NCBI GenBank assembly: GCA_016719855.1
Contig: JADJYH010000004.1
Location: forward strand, 233,061 to 297,060
DNA: 64,000 nt
Direction of reading: 5' to 3'
From: Saprospiraceae bacterium
Lineage (GTDB): Bacteria > Bacteroidota > Bacteroidia > Chitinophagales > Saprospiraceae
Shown here: piece after piece, positions 1 to 7,696 of the stretch
Position numbering within the stretch: the first letter of the stretch is position 1
How the letters are laid out: the number at the start of each line of letters is the position of its first letter
Translations under genes and position numbers: made by a program
The notes under the pieces: model-generated
The model's input: the letters and a program-made list of their open reading frames with translations, nothing else
Databases searched by the model: none
Told to the model about the DNA's origin: nothing

Positions 1-132
1 GCCGCCACCTTAGCCCGTATGCAAGCTACAGCTTGCAACGAGCAGACCGTTTTTCAAATGACTGACTGTGCGCCAACGGGGGTGACAGCGGGTATCGCCA
101 GCAGTATTATTTTTTATCCGCATAAGCCTTAA
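1..132 (+). other. Open frame cut by the window edge; possible gene end
   Basis: Frame 1 is open from the first base to a TAA at 130-132 (43 codons). It could be the 3-prime end of a gene lying to the left, facing the ATPase/nuclease gene whose stop is at 107-109. It is too short to recognise. A 7-bp inverted repeat, GCAAGCT/AGCTTGC, lies at 21-36. It may equally be plain spacer. Confidence 0.15.
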
Positions 133-2555
133 TATAAATATCACGAAACTCAGCAGGAACATCAGTTACAAAGGTTTGGTTTATTGCATTTAAAATCTTC
201 TCTGGCGGAACAGATAGACTCACAATGTTGTCGTGCGAAATACTAATGTAATTGGGAACAAGCCTTTCAAGGCTTTGAACCAAGGATTTCAAATCGTCAA
301 TAGAATATTTTTTAATTCAGGGCTACTTATTCTGAGAGCATACAAACTTGATGGCTCTGTATCTGTCTTAATAAGCTTAAATGCTTCTTCAAGTAATTCC
401 TTAATGGGACCTCTTGTTACTTCTTTTGTTCTGATTTCATCAATCCAGTTTGATGTTTCAATAACGGTATGGCAGTTTTCAAAAAATTCTCGAAGTTGTT
501 TTAGCCCTATTTGTTTTGGACTCGATACCAACACGAGTATCATTAAATCTTTAGCTCTGATAAGATTAATTTTATGTTTTTTAGCCTCTATGTTCACTGC
601 TGAAGTAGTTTCGTCTGCACCTTCAAAGTCAATAGCAACAACACAAGCGTAATTTGCGTTGTAGGCATCTCTATGCCTATCAACACCGGATATATGTGCA
701 GTAGTAGCTTTGATTTTATCTTTTGCTGTGCTTTTCGCATCAAAGGTTATAGAGTAATTATCTGCTGAATTTTTCGGGCCCAAATAAGCGACTGCTTGCC
801 CATCGGGCTTACCTGGGCCTCAATTTTAGTTGATTCATAGCCAAGAGAATTGAAGGCTTGTGTTACAGATTTTTCCAGTCCAGTTGAATCGCCTAATGAT
901 GAATGTAAAAGTGAAGCGACAAATGGAGCATTGGGTTTATCGCTAAATGTTAGTTCTCTTAAAATAGCATCTCTTAAACATAATTTCTCTTACATCATCT
1001 TGTTTAATTCCACTGTCAAGCAAAATACACTCTGTAAGAATTTCTGTCAATGCAATAAGCTGAAAGGGTAGAAGTGATTTTACTTCATCCAAAAGTTTGC
1101 GAAAAATGGATGCATCAAATTTATTTTTGCAAAACCTGTTGCAATTTCAAGTTTGGCAATGGGGTCTTCCGGGTTCAAAGTAACCCACTCAACTTTTGAA
1201 TTATTCCTATGTCGGAAGTTAAATCTGCTTCAAGTTTTAAAATTAAATCTGCTTTATTTTGATCAGATAAATTATTTGGGATTTCAGTCAGAACCAAATC
1301 GCTTAATTCTCCGTCAAGAAATTTTTTGGCTGCAACAATCAAGGTCTCCTTGACAGACTTGCTGATGCGTATGCAATTTTGTGTGATGCTCTATTTTTCT
1401 TTTCAATATCTTCAACCGTGGCGAAATACCAATCCTTGACTTGATTAAATTTTCTCTTTATGTATTCTCTCAAATCAGTTAGAGCCGCTGAGTTTTGGAT
1501 TGCTTCTCTTGTTGAAGTAATGTATTCATCAAGTTCATCAGCATTAACCGTAATTCTAACGCGATTAAATACACCATGAGAAAGGGCTTCCATTCCAATT
1601 AATGGGTCGTCAATATTTATCAATCTGTCCCTCACGGTTAGAAAAATTCCATTGCTTCTTCCTAACTCCTCTGACTTACCTGTCAGCAACGAATCTCTAT
1701 ACAAGTCTATCTGTCCTGTTACATTTTTAAGATTTATCAAATGAACACAAGGCTTATTTTTGTAAGCGTCAACTTCGTATTTGAACTTAGTAGCGACATC
1801 ATCATCCTTGCCGAAAACCCAAGTTTTCCAAGGTGCAATACTTTCTTTGCTTGATTGAATTGGAACACCGTTAAAGTCAAATTGAAACTCGGATTAAGTG
1901 GAAGTGCCGTGCTTAAAATCCATTTCAATCTACCATCTTTTATTTCGCTTGCCTTTGCTTTAAGGTCTGATAGAATTGCAAAAGTCCAAGTGGTAGGACT
2001 TTCCGTCTCCCAAAGTTTAAATGAAATTAAATCTTGAGTTCCCTTTTTATTATTGGAGTTAAAATTGACTTTACTTCTTCTAAAGTCAATTCTTTTTCAT
2101 CAAGTTTTATTGTCTCAGTTGAATCTTTGTTGATATTGGAATAATTCATCATAACAGCATAATACTTCCCATTGGATGCTTTGCAGATTAATGTTAGTTT
2201 AGTAGTTAGTATATATGTTGCCAGTTTTCCAATGCCAAATTTACCAATTGGTAGGCGTTCTTGGCTTTGATTATCTCTTTTGTTTGATGAACCAATTTTC
2301 CAAAACTGTTTGAGTCCCTCTTTGTCCATTGAAGAACCATTGTCCGCTACCCAAAGAATGGAATCAGGCAGCCCCTTATCCATAGGAACATAGACTGATA
2401 CCTGCGTTGCCCCTGCATCGTATGAGTTACTCACTAATTCTTCAAATGCTTTATTCGGGCTAGAATAAAGTCCGGCAGAAAAAAAGCTCAATAATTCTGT
2501 AGCTAATTTCAACTGGAATGCTGTCAATTACTGTTCCTACGTTGTCAATATTCAT
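107..2555 (-). CDS. GHKL (MORC/MutL-like) ATPase fused to a PD-(D/E)xK nuclease, frameshifted
   Basis: Read across about nine frame breaks (near 2495, 2030, 1850, 1345, 1190, 1110, 975, 805 and 300) this strand encodes one protein of about 815 residues. The N-terminus is a GHKL ATPase. The N-box reads NKAFEELVSNSYDAGA (about residues 28-43), the ATP-lid motif reads DNGSSM where DxGxG is usual, and a GKFGIGK loop follows. The true start is the ATG at 2555, which gives MNIDNVGTVIDSIPVEIS; a T-run indel hides it. The C-terminus (from about residue 560) has nuclease signatures: a Glu in LEKSVTQAF, GKPDG, then FDAKS. MORC-like GHKL ATPases joined to nucleases are known from predicted prokaryotic restriction-modification systems. 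The start is 1 bp after the methyltransferase stop, so the two are surely co-transcribed. Whether the gene is intact or decayed cannot be settled here. Confidence 0.72.
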
Positions 2556-2556
2556 T

Positions 2557-3827
2557 TTATTTTTTCTTTGCTATTAAGATATATTCTTCAGGATAAACCA
2601 GTTTGCTGTCTTTGTTTTTAAGTTTAGAAAACTTTCCGGATTTTTTATCTCTGATTGTTGGAATTAGTTTGTAAGGAATACTTCTCTTTATAATATCAAC
2701 CATTTCAAAGTCTAAACTAATCAGCATTTCTACAAATATCTCTGCTGATTTAATTTTTTACATTTTTGAATGTTGTGTTTCCAATTACTAAACAGGTATG
2801 GCCATCCTTTTTAAGAACTCGGTGCATTTCTTTAGCCACTGCTTTCATGTCCTTGAAATAATTAGCAACTTCTTTAGCTGTGCGCTTGTCCTTTTTAAAA
2901 GTTCGTTAATTATTTTTTTGTGCAAGTTCTGAGTCACTTTCGATATCTTGGTTCATTGAAAAGAATGTTCCGATAAAATTTTTCCTAAAACCTGACAAGT
3001 CAGTAATGTATTCATACCAGTATGCTGTTAGTTGATGTATGTCTGCATATTCGTATGAAGTAACGTAGGGGGGGCGATGTGATAATTGCACCGACAGAAT
3101 TAGATTTTATGCTAGTTTTCCTTGCATCCTCTAAACGAATTTCACAAGCCGTCGCTAAGTACTTATCCTTTGAAAGTTGATTAAAAAATTCTCCGTTCCT
3201 TTTAATCATCATTCTTGTGTGGGTGTTGAATGCACTAAAAGGGTCAGCCGGTTTTTTATTTGGGTCAATTTGTGGTTTAGTACTAGATTGCAGCCATTTT
3301 GAACAATTTTTTAGAATATGGGATAACGAAACTAAGAAAAATTCTTTCACGGTAGCATCGGTCACAGCTAAAATATTCTCATAAAAATGCAATTTTGTTC
3401 TTATGTTCTGGAAAAAACCAATAGTCAATCCTTTCGTGCATTTCTCTTGAAACATGATTGTCAGCATCAAAATTATCTAACTGTTTCAAGAATATTCCAA
3501 ACTCAAATTCAATTTTATTCGGGTCAATTGGGGATATTTTGCCTTTGTGATTAACCCAGCCACAGGATTGATGTCGACACCAATAGATTTCCGTCCATGC
3601 ACCTTGGCTTCAACCAGAGTAGTACCACACCCCGCAAAAAAATCCGCAACTAAATCATTTTTCTGTGTGTATTCCTCAATGATTTTTTTTACCAAGTTAG
3701 GCAAGAACTTGGCAGGATACCTGTGATACCCGTGTGTCCATTGTTCAATTGAGCGTACATTCTTAAAACACCATTCAGGACTAACTTTTATTTTATCAAA
3801 AGATGTAGATGTAGCTGGAGTTGTCAT
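2557..3827 (-). CDS. Site-specific DNA methyltransferase (SPPY class, probably m4C), frameshifted
   Basis: Rebuilt across about five indels (near 3535, 3385, 3066, 2905 and 2760), this is a methyltransferase of about 420 residues. The SAM-binding motif I is DFFAGCGTTLVEAK, followed by GVDINP. Catalytic motif IV is TSPPY, complete only if the C7 run at 3068-3074 is read as C6. The serine in SPPY suggests N4-cytosine methylation, though N6-adenine enzymes can share it. Motif I precedes motif IV. The end of the protein (IRDKKSGKF, then YPEEYILIAKKK) is typical of this family. The ATG is at 3827, 10 bp after the regulator stop. Its likely role is to mark host DNA against the downstream ATPase/nuclease. 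Confidence 0.75.
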
Positions 3828-3837
3828 ACTTTATCCT

Positions 3838-4041
3838 TTATAGTTGTGTGAAACAAGTCTTTACATCAATTCGTAAAAGTTTTGAAATTGCAACCATATT
3901 TTCAACAGATGGCTGGATATCATTTGTACACCATCTTGAAATCGTGGTTTCATTCTTCTTTAGTTGCAAGGCAAGCCACTTGTTTGTTTTGCCCTGTTCA
4001 GCTAAGACTGCTTTGAGCCTATTTATTGCTTGTTTACTCAT
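3838..4041 (-). CDS. Small HTH (XRE/Cro-like) regulator, controller-type
   Basis: A 67-residue protein starting MSKQAINRLKAVL at 4041. In-frame ATGs at 4056 and 4092 are also possible, but the family usually begins close to the first helix. The helix-turn-helix covers about residues 16-50: KWLALQLKKNETTISRW, then NMVAISKLLRIDV. It is the first gene of the restriction-modification-like operon, with 10 bp to the methyltransferase ATG. Small Cro-like controller (C) proteins in this position typically set the timing of methyltransferase and nuclease expression. That role is inferred from context. The frame is undamaged, unlike its two downstream neighbours. Confidence 0.7.
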   Translation of the reverse strand: MSKQAINRLKAVLAEQGKTNKWLALQLKKNETTISRWCTNDIQPSVENMVAISKLLRIDVKTCFTQL

Positions 4042-4059
4042 GTCAATTAGCATTTGGTG

Positions 4060-4067
4060 CAAAAATA
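4060..4067 (-). promoter_or_regulatory. Candidate -7 element upstream of the HTH regulator
   Basis: On the minus strand TATTTTTG fits the Bacteroidota TAnnTTTG -7 motif. It ends only 19 bp before the regulator ATG, so the transcript would have a very short leader, as is common for controller genes. The upstream element is weak (a TTG about 22 bp away). Confidence 0.3.
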
Positions 4068-4522
4068 TTAGCTTTTCACACAAAGCCAGCAATTTTTTGC
4101 CTATTTCAAAAAGAGTGATAATTTTTTTTTACCAATTATACTATCGGGTTGGATGCTTATCGATAGACTCATTAAAATCTTGTTTTCACGTACTCTGCAA
4201 AAGACCAAACATCGGTAAAGTAATTCGAAACCTAACATTCCTCCCGTCCTGCCCATCCCACGCCCTTGTTCCATTAAATGCCTTGCGCCGCTGCGGGCTG
4301 TCCCTGCTTTGGGCTGGCTCGTGCGGTGCTTGTCCCTAAAACGGGCAATGAATTCGAAGTGCAGCAACGAAAAGACCCAACCTCCGGCAATTGCCAAAGA
4401 CTGGGTCTTTTTCCATCATAATTTTCCAATACCTATTTCATTGAGTTCGCCAGTTTGCAGTTTGCAGTCAGGAGCTGCTTCCACGGCACTGACTGCAAAC
4501 TGCAACTGTCGGACTCGCAAAC
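4068..4522. other. Spacer without a gene, containing a 3-prime hairpin
   Basis: No frame here has family-like features. A T-rich tract lies at 4127-4136. Near the ECF sigma stop there is a perfect 17-bp inverted repeat, listed separately. Confidence 0.5.
4455..4505 (-). repeat. 17-bp perfect inverted repeat downstream of the ECF sigma gene
   Basis: TTGCAGTTTGCAGTCAG (4455-4471) pairs perfectly with 4489-4505 across a 17-base loop. It starts 17 bases after the stop codon of the minus-strand sigma gene. It may end transcription, but there is no T-run beside it. The GCAGTTTGCAGTC core recurs after the stops of two other genes (near 12490 and 63080), so it looks like a dispersed repeat family. 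Confidence 0.55.
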
Positions 4523-5180
4523 TCAGTTCGCCCGGTGGTTGCACTCCAGGTAAGCCATGGCACCTGGGTTCTGCATCATGTAAAGCATTTCCTTGGCCCT
4601 GAACAGTTGGGCCTTCACCGTGCCGAGCGGAATTTCCAGTTCGGAGGCGATTTCCTCATAGCTCAGTTCCTCGTAGTAGCGCAGCTCAATCACGAGGCGG
4701 TACTTGTTGCTGAGTTGTCCGAGCACGGAGCGCACCATCTGGAGGCGCTGCTGGCGGATGAACTCCTCTTCCGGGTTGCGGGCGTAGTTGCGGATGGTAC
4801 CGGTGAAGTCCTTGTCCCCGTTGGCCTCCGCGGGCTGGTCAATGGACAGGAAGTGCAGGCGTTTTCGGATGTGGTCAATGCAGTTGTTCACGGCGATCTT
4901 CGAAAAGCCACGTGGAAAACGCATAGTGCGGTGCATAGGTCCCAAGCTTGTTGAAGGCTTTGCCAAATGCTTCGAGGGTCAGGTCTTCCGCATCGTCGTG
5001 GTTGCGCACCATCTTGAAGAGGTGGTTGTACACGCTGGTACGGTAACGTTCTAGGAGTGTGGAGTAGGCTTTCTGGTTGCCGTTGATGGCTGCCTTGACC
5101 AACTGGTAGTCTTCGGATGCCTTGGGCGAAAGCCTAGTTACTGTTGCTGTGACTGGGTGCTTCGTAAGTGTTAATTCCAT
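4523..5180 (-). CDS. ECF-type RNA polymerase sigma factor, one frameshift
   Basis: About 219 residues from the ATG at 5180 (MELTLTKHPV). Region 2 is intact: LLERYRTSVYNHLFKMVRNHDDAEDLTLEAFGKA is followed by FSTWLF and then, after a 1-base break near 4900, KIAVNNCIDHIRK. Region 4 reads YRLVIELRYYEELSYEEIA, then LEIPLGTVKAQLFRAKE, the usual DNA-contacting helices. The protein would direct RNA polymerase to a specific promoter set. Its start overlaps the end of the glycosyltransferase by 10 bp, so the two are probably co-transcribed. No anti-sigma gene is adjacent. Damage in so conserved a domain suggests a sequencing error. Confidence 0.85.
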
Positions 5181-6307
5181 CGCTGGGTGTCGTCGTTGTT
5201 CATGAGAACTGACGGTGCGAACACGAGATAGTAAAGTATCAGCAAGCAATCAGAACCGGGATCCAAAGTCGCAACGAACGGTGCTGCAACTTGTCCAAAA
5301 TAACGCTGCCTATAGCCAGTACTACACCCATTCTCACCGCATATCCCAATAGAGCAAACATTATGCTAATTTTGAATATCAGTAATGCGCCTCCCAAAAA
5401 TAGTGTAGTAAGTGGCTCACAGTCAGCAAACTAAGAATAAATTTATCCTTAAATTTATATTCGGTACCTGTCGAAAAATGCCTTGTCTTTTGGCGGAAGT
5501 ATGCCCGCCAGGTTGTTTTGGGCTTAGAGTAAACGAACGTGCGAGGATTGAGCCGGCTGCCGACCTTACCACGTCTTGCCACCGCATTGACGAACAAGTC
5601 GTCGTCGCCGGAGGCAAGGTGTTCGTGACTGCGGAAGCCGCCGATACTATCGTAGAGCTCCCTTCGGTAAGCCAGGTTCCGACCGACCCCATGTAGGGAT
5701 GCCCGGCCAGTGCGAAGGACAAGTACTGCATGGCAGTGTAACAAGCCTCGTACCTGACAAATTTGTTCAGGGGACCAGGAGCTTCGTCATAAGGCGCCAC
5801 GCCCAGCACGATGTGGGTATCTCGTCCATGCCAGCTACCATTCCCTGAACCCAATCGGGGCTAGCTGGCACACAGTCGGCATCCGTAAGTAAAAGAACTT
5901 GGTGTTTGGCCTGCTCAATCCCTTTCGCAAGGGCGATTTTTTCCTGCTCTTTCATCATCACAAACGACAATGCGTAAGTGGCTGAACTTGCGCTGCAAAG
6001 ATGACAATACATTTAAAGAATTATCAGATGATTTATGGAGCACTAGTAAAATCTCGAGGGAACGGTAGGTTTGATTTAGGATACGGTCAAGGTGCCTCTC
6101 CAAATTGGCCTCCTCGTTGCGTGCGCAGATGATGATTGAGACGGGTGGGAAGGGAATTGACGATTGACGATTGACGATTGACGATTGTGGGGTACCGGGT
6201 ATTTCCTCTACCGGATGCCGGGCCAGTTTTCCGAAGAAAAAAAGCCAGAAGTAAAGTTGCACCGCCGTGGCGGCCAAGAAGCCGTAAAATAGAATGGTTT
6301 CGAGCAT
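5171..6307 (-). CDS. Membrane glycosyltransferase, family 2, frameshifted
   Basis: About 378 residues once frame breaks near 6000, 5750 and 5385 are bridged. An N-terminal membrane helix (ILFYGFLAATAVQLYFWLFF) leads into the GT-A fold: PVSIIICARNEEANLERHL, then VLLLTDADC (the DxD motif), then GVGRNLAYRRELYDSIGGF, GDDDLF, and a WRAYFRQKTRH segment like the Q/RxxRW motif. Membrane helices follow, and the end (LLILYYLVFAP) is typical of the family. It probably polymerises or transfers sugars at the inner membrane. The TAA lies inside the sigma factor start (overlap 5171-5180). A 7-bp tandem repeat sits in the coding sequence between the first helix and the GT domain. Confidence 0.8.
6156..6187. 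repeat. 7-bp tandem repeat (ATTGACG, about 4.5 copies) inside the glycosyltransferase
   Basis: Four exact ATTGACG units and a partial fifth lie in the linker between the signal-anchor helix and the catalytic domain, encoding SSIVNRQSS on the minus strand. Seven is not a multiple of three, so gain or loss of one unit would change the frame. Confidence 0.8.
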
Positions 6308-6341
6308 GGCCGGTCAAGTGGCGGTTTTGGTGCCAATCCGG

Positions 6342-6349
6342 CAAAGTTA
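6342..6349 (-). promoter_or_regulatory. Candidate -7 element of the glycosyltransferase-sigma operon
   Basis: TAACTTTG on the minus strand, 35 bp before the glycosyltransferase ATG, fits TAnnTTTG. No good TTTG lies 19-21 bp upstream. Confidence 0.35.
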
Positions 6350-6444
6350 GTCAAACGCATTTGTCGGGAAGGGGTTTCAACGAAACAGGAGAACTCGTAC
6401 ATTTGTCGGCCCCAGCTCGAAAGACCTTTAAACGACCTGATTTT

Positions 6445-6937
6445 ATGACAAAAAATGACTTTTTGAAAAAAGTGGCCCAACAGCTTGAAGGCGAGGGCTT
6501 TACAATCGTGAAAAAAGACGAGTCCCGGCCTTGGGGCGGTTTTTTTGTCATAGATGAGGCGCAGGCGCCCCGATTCATCGAGACCTACTTCCCCGGTGTG
6601 CCGCTCTCCGATTTTGAGGGGTTTGAGAAATTAAGCCCGAAATTCCTGGTAGTTGCCCCCGGCAAGCGCCTTTCTTGGCAGTACCACCACCGCCGCTCCG
6701 AAATCTGGCGACTGATAGAAGGCGTGGCAGGCGTGGCTACTAGCACTACCGACGAACAGGGCGATGTGCAGACCCTCGCCATCGGCGACCTCGTGCGCCT
6801 CGAATGCGGGAGAACGCCACCGCCTCGTCGGCTTGGATGGTTGGGGCGTTCTCGCCGAAATCTGGCAGCACACCGACCCCGCCCACCCCTCCGACGAGGA
6901 CGACATCGTGCGGGTGCAGGATGATTTTGGGAGGTGA
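6445..6937 (+). CDS. Cupin-type sugar-phosphate isomerase-like protein, one frameshift
   Basis: About 163 residues starting MTKNDFLKKVAQQLEGEGF. The core is that of the cupin half of type II mannose-6-phosphate isomerases: RPWGGFF near the start, then LSPKFLVVAPGKRLSWQYHHRRSEIWRLIEGVAGV, with the metal-ligand pattern HHRRSE. After a 1-base break near 6807 the frame continues GERHRLVGLDGWGVLAEIWQHTD, and PSDEDDIVRVQDDFGR to a TGA at 6935-6937. It probably binds a metal and acts on a sugar phosphate or nucleotide sugar. It lacks the guanylyltransferase half of the bifunctional enzymes, so the substrate is uncertain. It converges on dtd. Confidence 0.75.
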
Positions 6938-7022
6938 TTGCTGAATTGTGGAATTGCTTTATTGTTGGATTGTTACCCGCATCACGACAACAATTCAGCA
7001 ATAAAGCAATTCAACAATAAAA
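6938..7022. terminator. Imperfect hairpin between the convergent cupin and dtd genes
   Basis: Words such as GCAATTCAACAATAAA and TTTATTGTTGGATTGTT face each other here, forming a long imperfect stem that could stop transcription from both sides. It is built from repeats of a CAACAATTAAGCAAT type, and related words occur at about 12528-12560. Confidence 0.45.
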
Positions 7023-7496
7023 TCACTCCTTCACCTTCGTATCCATCACAATCGTCACCGGCCCGTCATTGAGCAGGGCCACTTTCATATCGGCACCGAA
7101 CTCGCCCGTCAGCACCTCCAGCCCCGACGTTTCCCGAAGGGACTCCACAAATTTTTCGTACAACGGAATGGCCACTTCCGGCCTTGCTGCCCGGATGAAC
7201 GAGGGGCGGTTTCCCTTCTTCGTACTGGCGTGTAGCGTGAACTGACTGACCACGATGACTTGCCCGCCGATGTCCTGCACGGACAGGTTCATCAGCCCGT
7301 TTTCGTCACCGAAAATTCGTAGTTGCGCAATTTTCTTGGTGAGCCACTCGATGTCTTCCATCCCGCCTGCCTGTCCGGTAGGCAGGTCGGCATCCTCCAC
7401 GCCGAGCAGGATGAGCAGGCCGGGGCCGATTTGCGACTTGACAACGCCCTCAATGGTGACGGAAGCTTGGGAAACCCGTTGGATGACTGCGCGCAT
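7023..7496 (-). CDS. dtd: D-aminoacyl-tRNA deacylase
   Basis: A 157-residue enzyme that hydrolyses D-amino acids (and glycine mis-charged on tRNA-Ala) from tRNA. Family hallmarks are present: the start MRAVIQRVSQASV, the SQFTLHASTKKGNRPSF active-site segment, and the C-terminal GADMKVALLNDGPVTIV with the conserved NxGPxT motif. The family is usually about 145-150 residues. The excess comes from LPTGQAGG at about residues 41-48, encoded by a 21-bp palindrome inserted in frame between GVEDAD and EDIEWL. Everything else looks intact and functional. Confidence 0.95.
   Translation of the reverse strand: MRAVIQRVSQASVTIEGVVKSQIGPGLLILLGVEDADLPTGQAGGMEDIEWLTKKIAQLRIFGDENGLMNLSVQDIGGQVIVVSQFTLHASTKKGNRPSFIRAARPEVAIPLYEKFVESLRETSGLEVLTGEFGADMKVALLNDGPVTIVMDTKVKE
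7367..7387. repeat. 21-bp palindromic element inserted in frame in dtd
   Basis: The arms CCTGCCT and AGGCAGG are perfect complements around GTCCGGT. The element is exactly seven codons long and sits in a surface loop where other Dtd proteins have no extra residues. This recalls palindromic elements that spread inside genes, such as the Rickettsia palindromic elements. Confidence 0.75.
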
Positions 7497-7696
7497 AATT
7501 GAAAAGGAAGGTTTGTTTATTTTGCTGCAATCATAAGCAATGCGTGGGGTAGTTTACTGTTTTCCAGTTCTTCATTTCTAAAAAGCCGCCGTCCCAAATC
7601 CTGCAAACTCCCAACTTCCTTTCGTAGTTTTGCGCCTCAACCCGCAGCCGCTGGCAATAAAAAGTAGCGGCCTGTCGGCAAACATTCATCAACACG

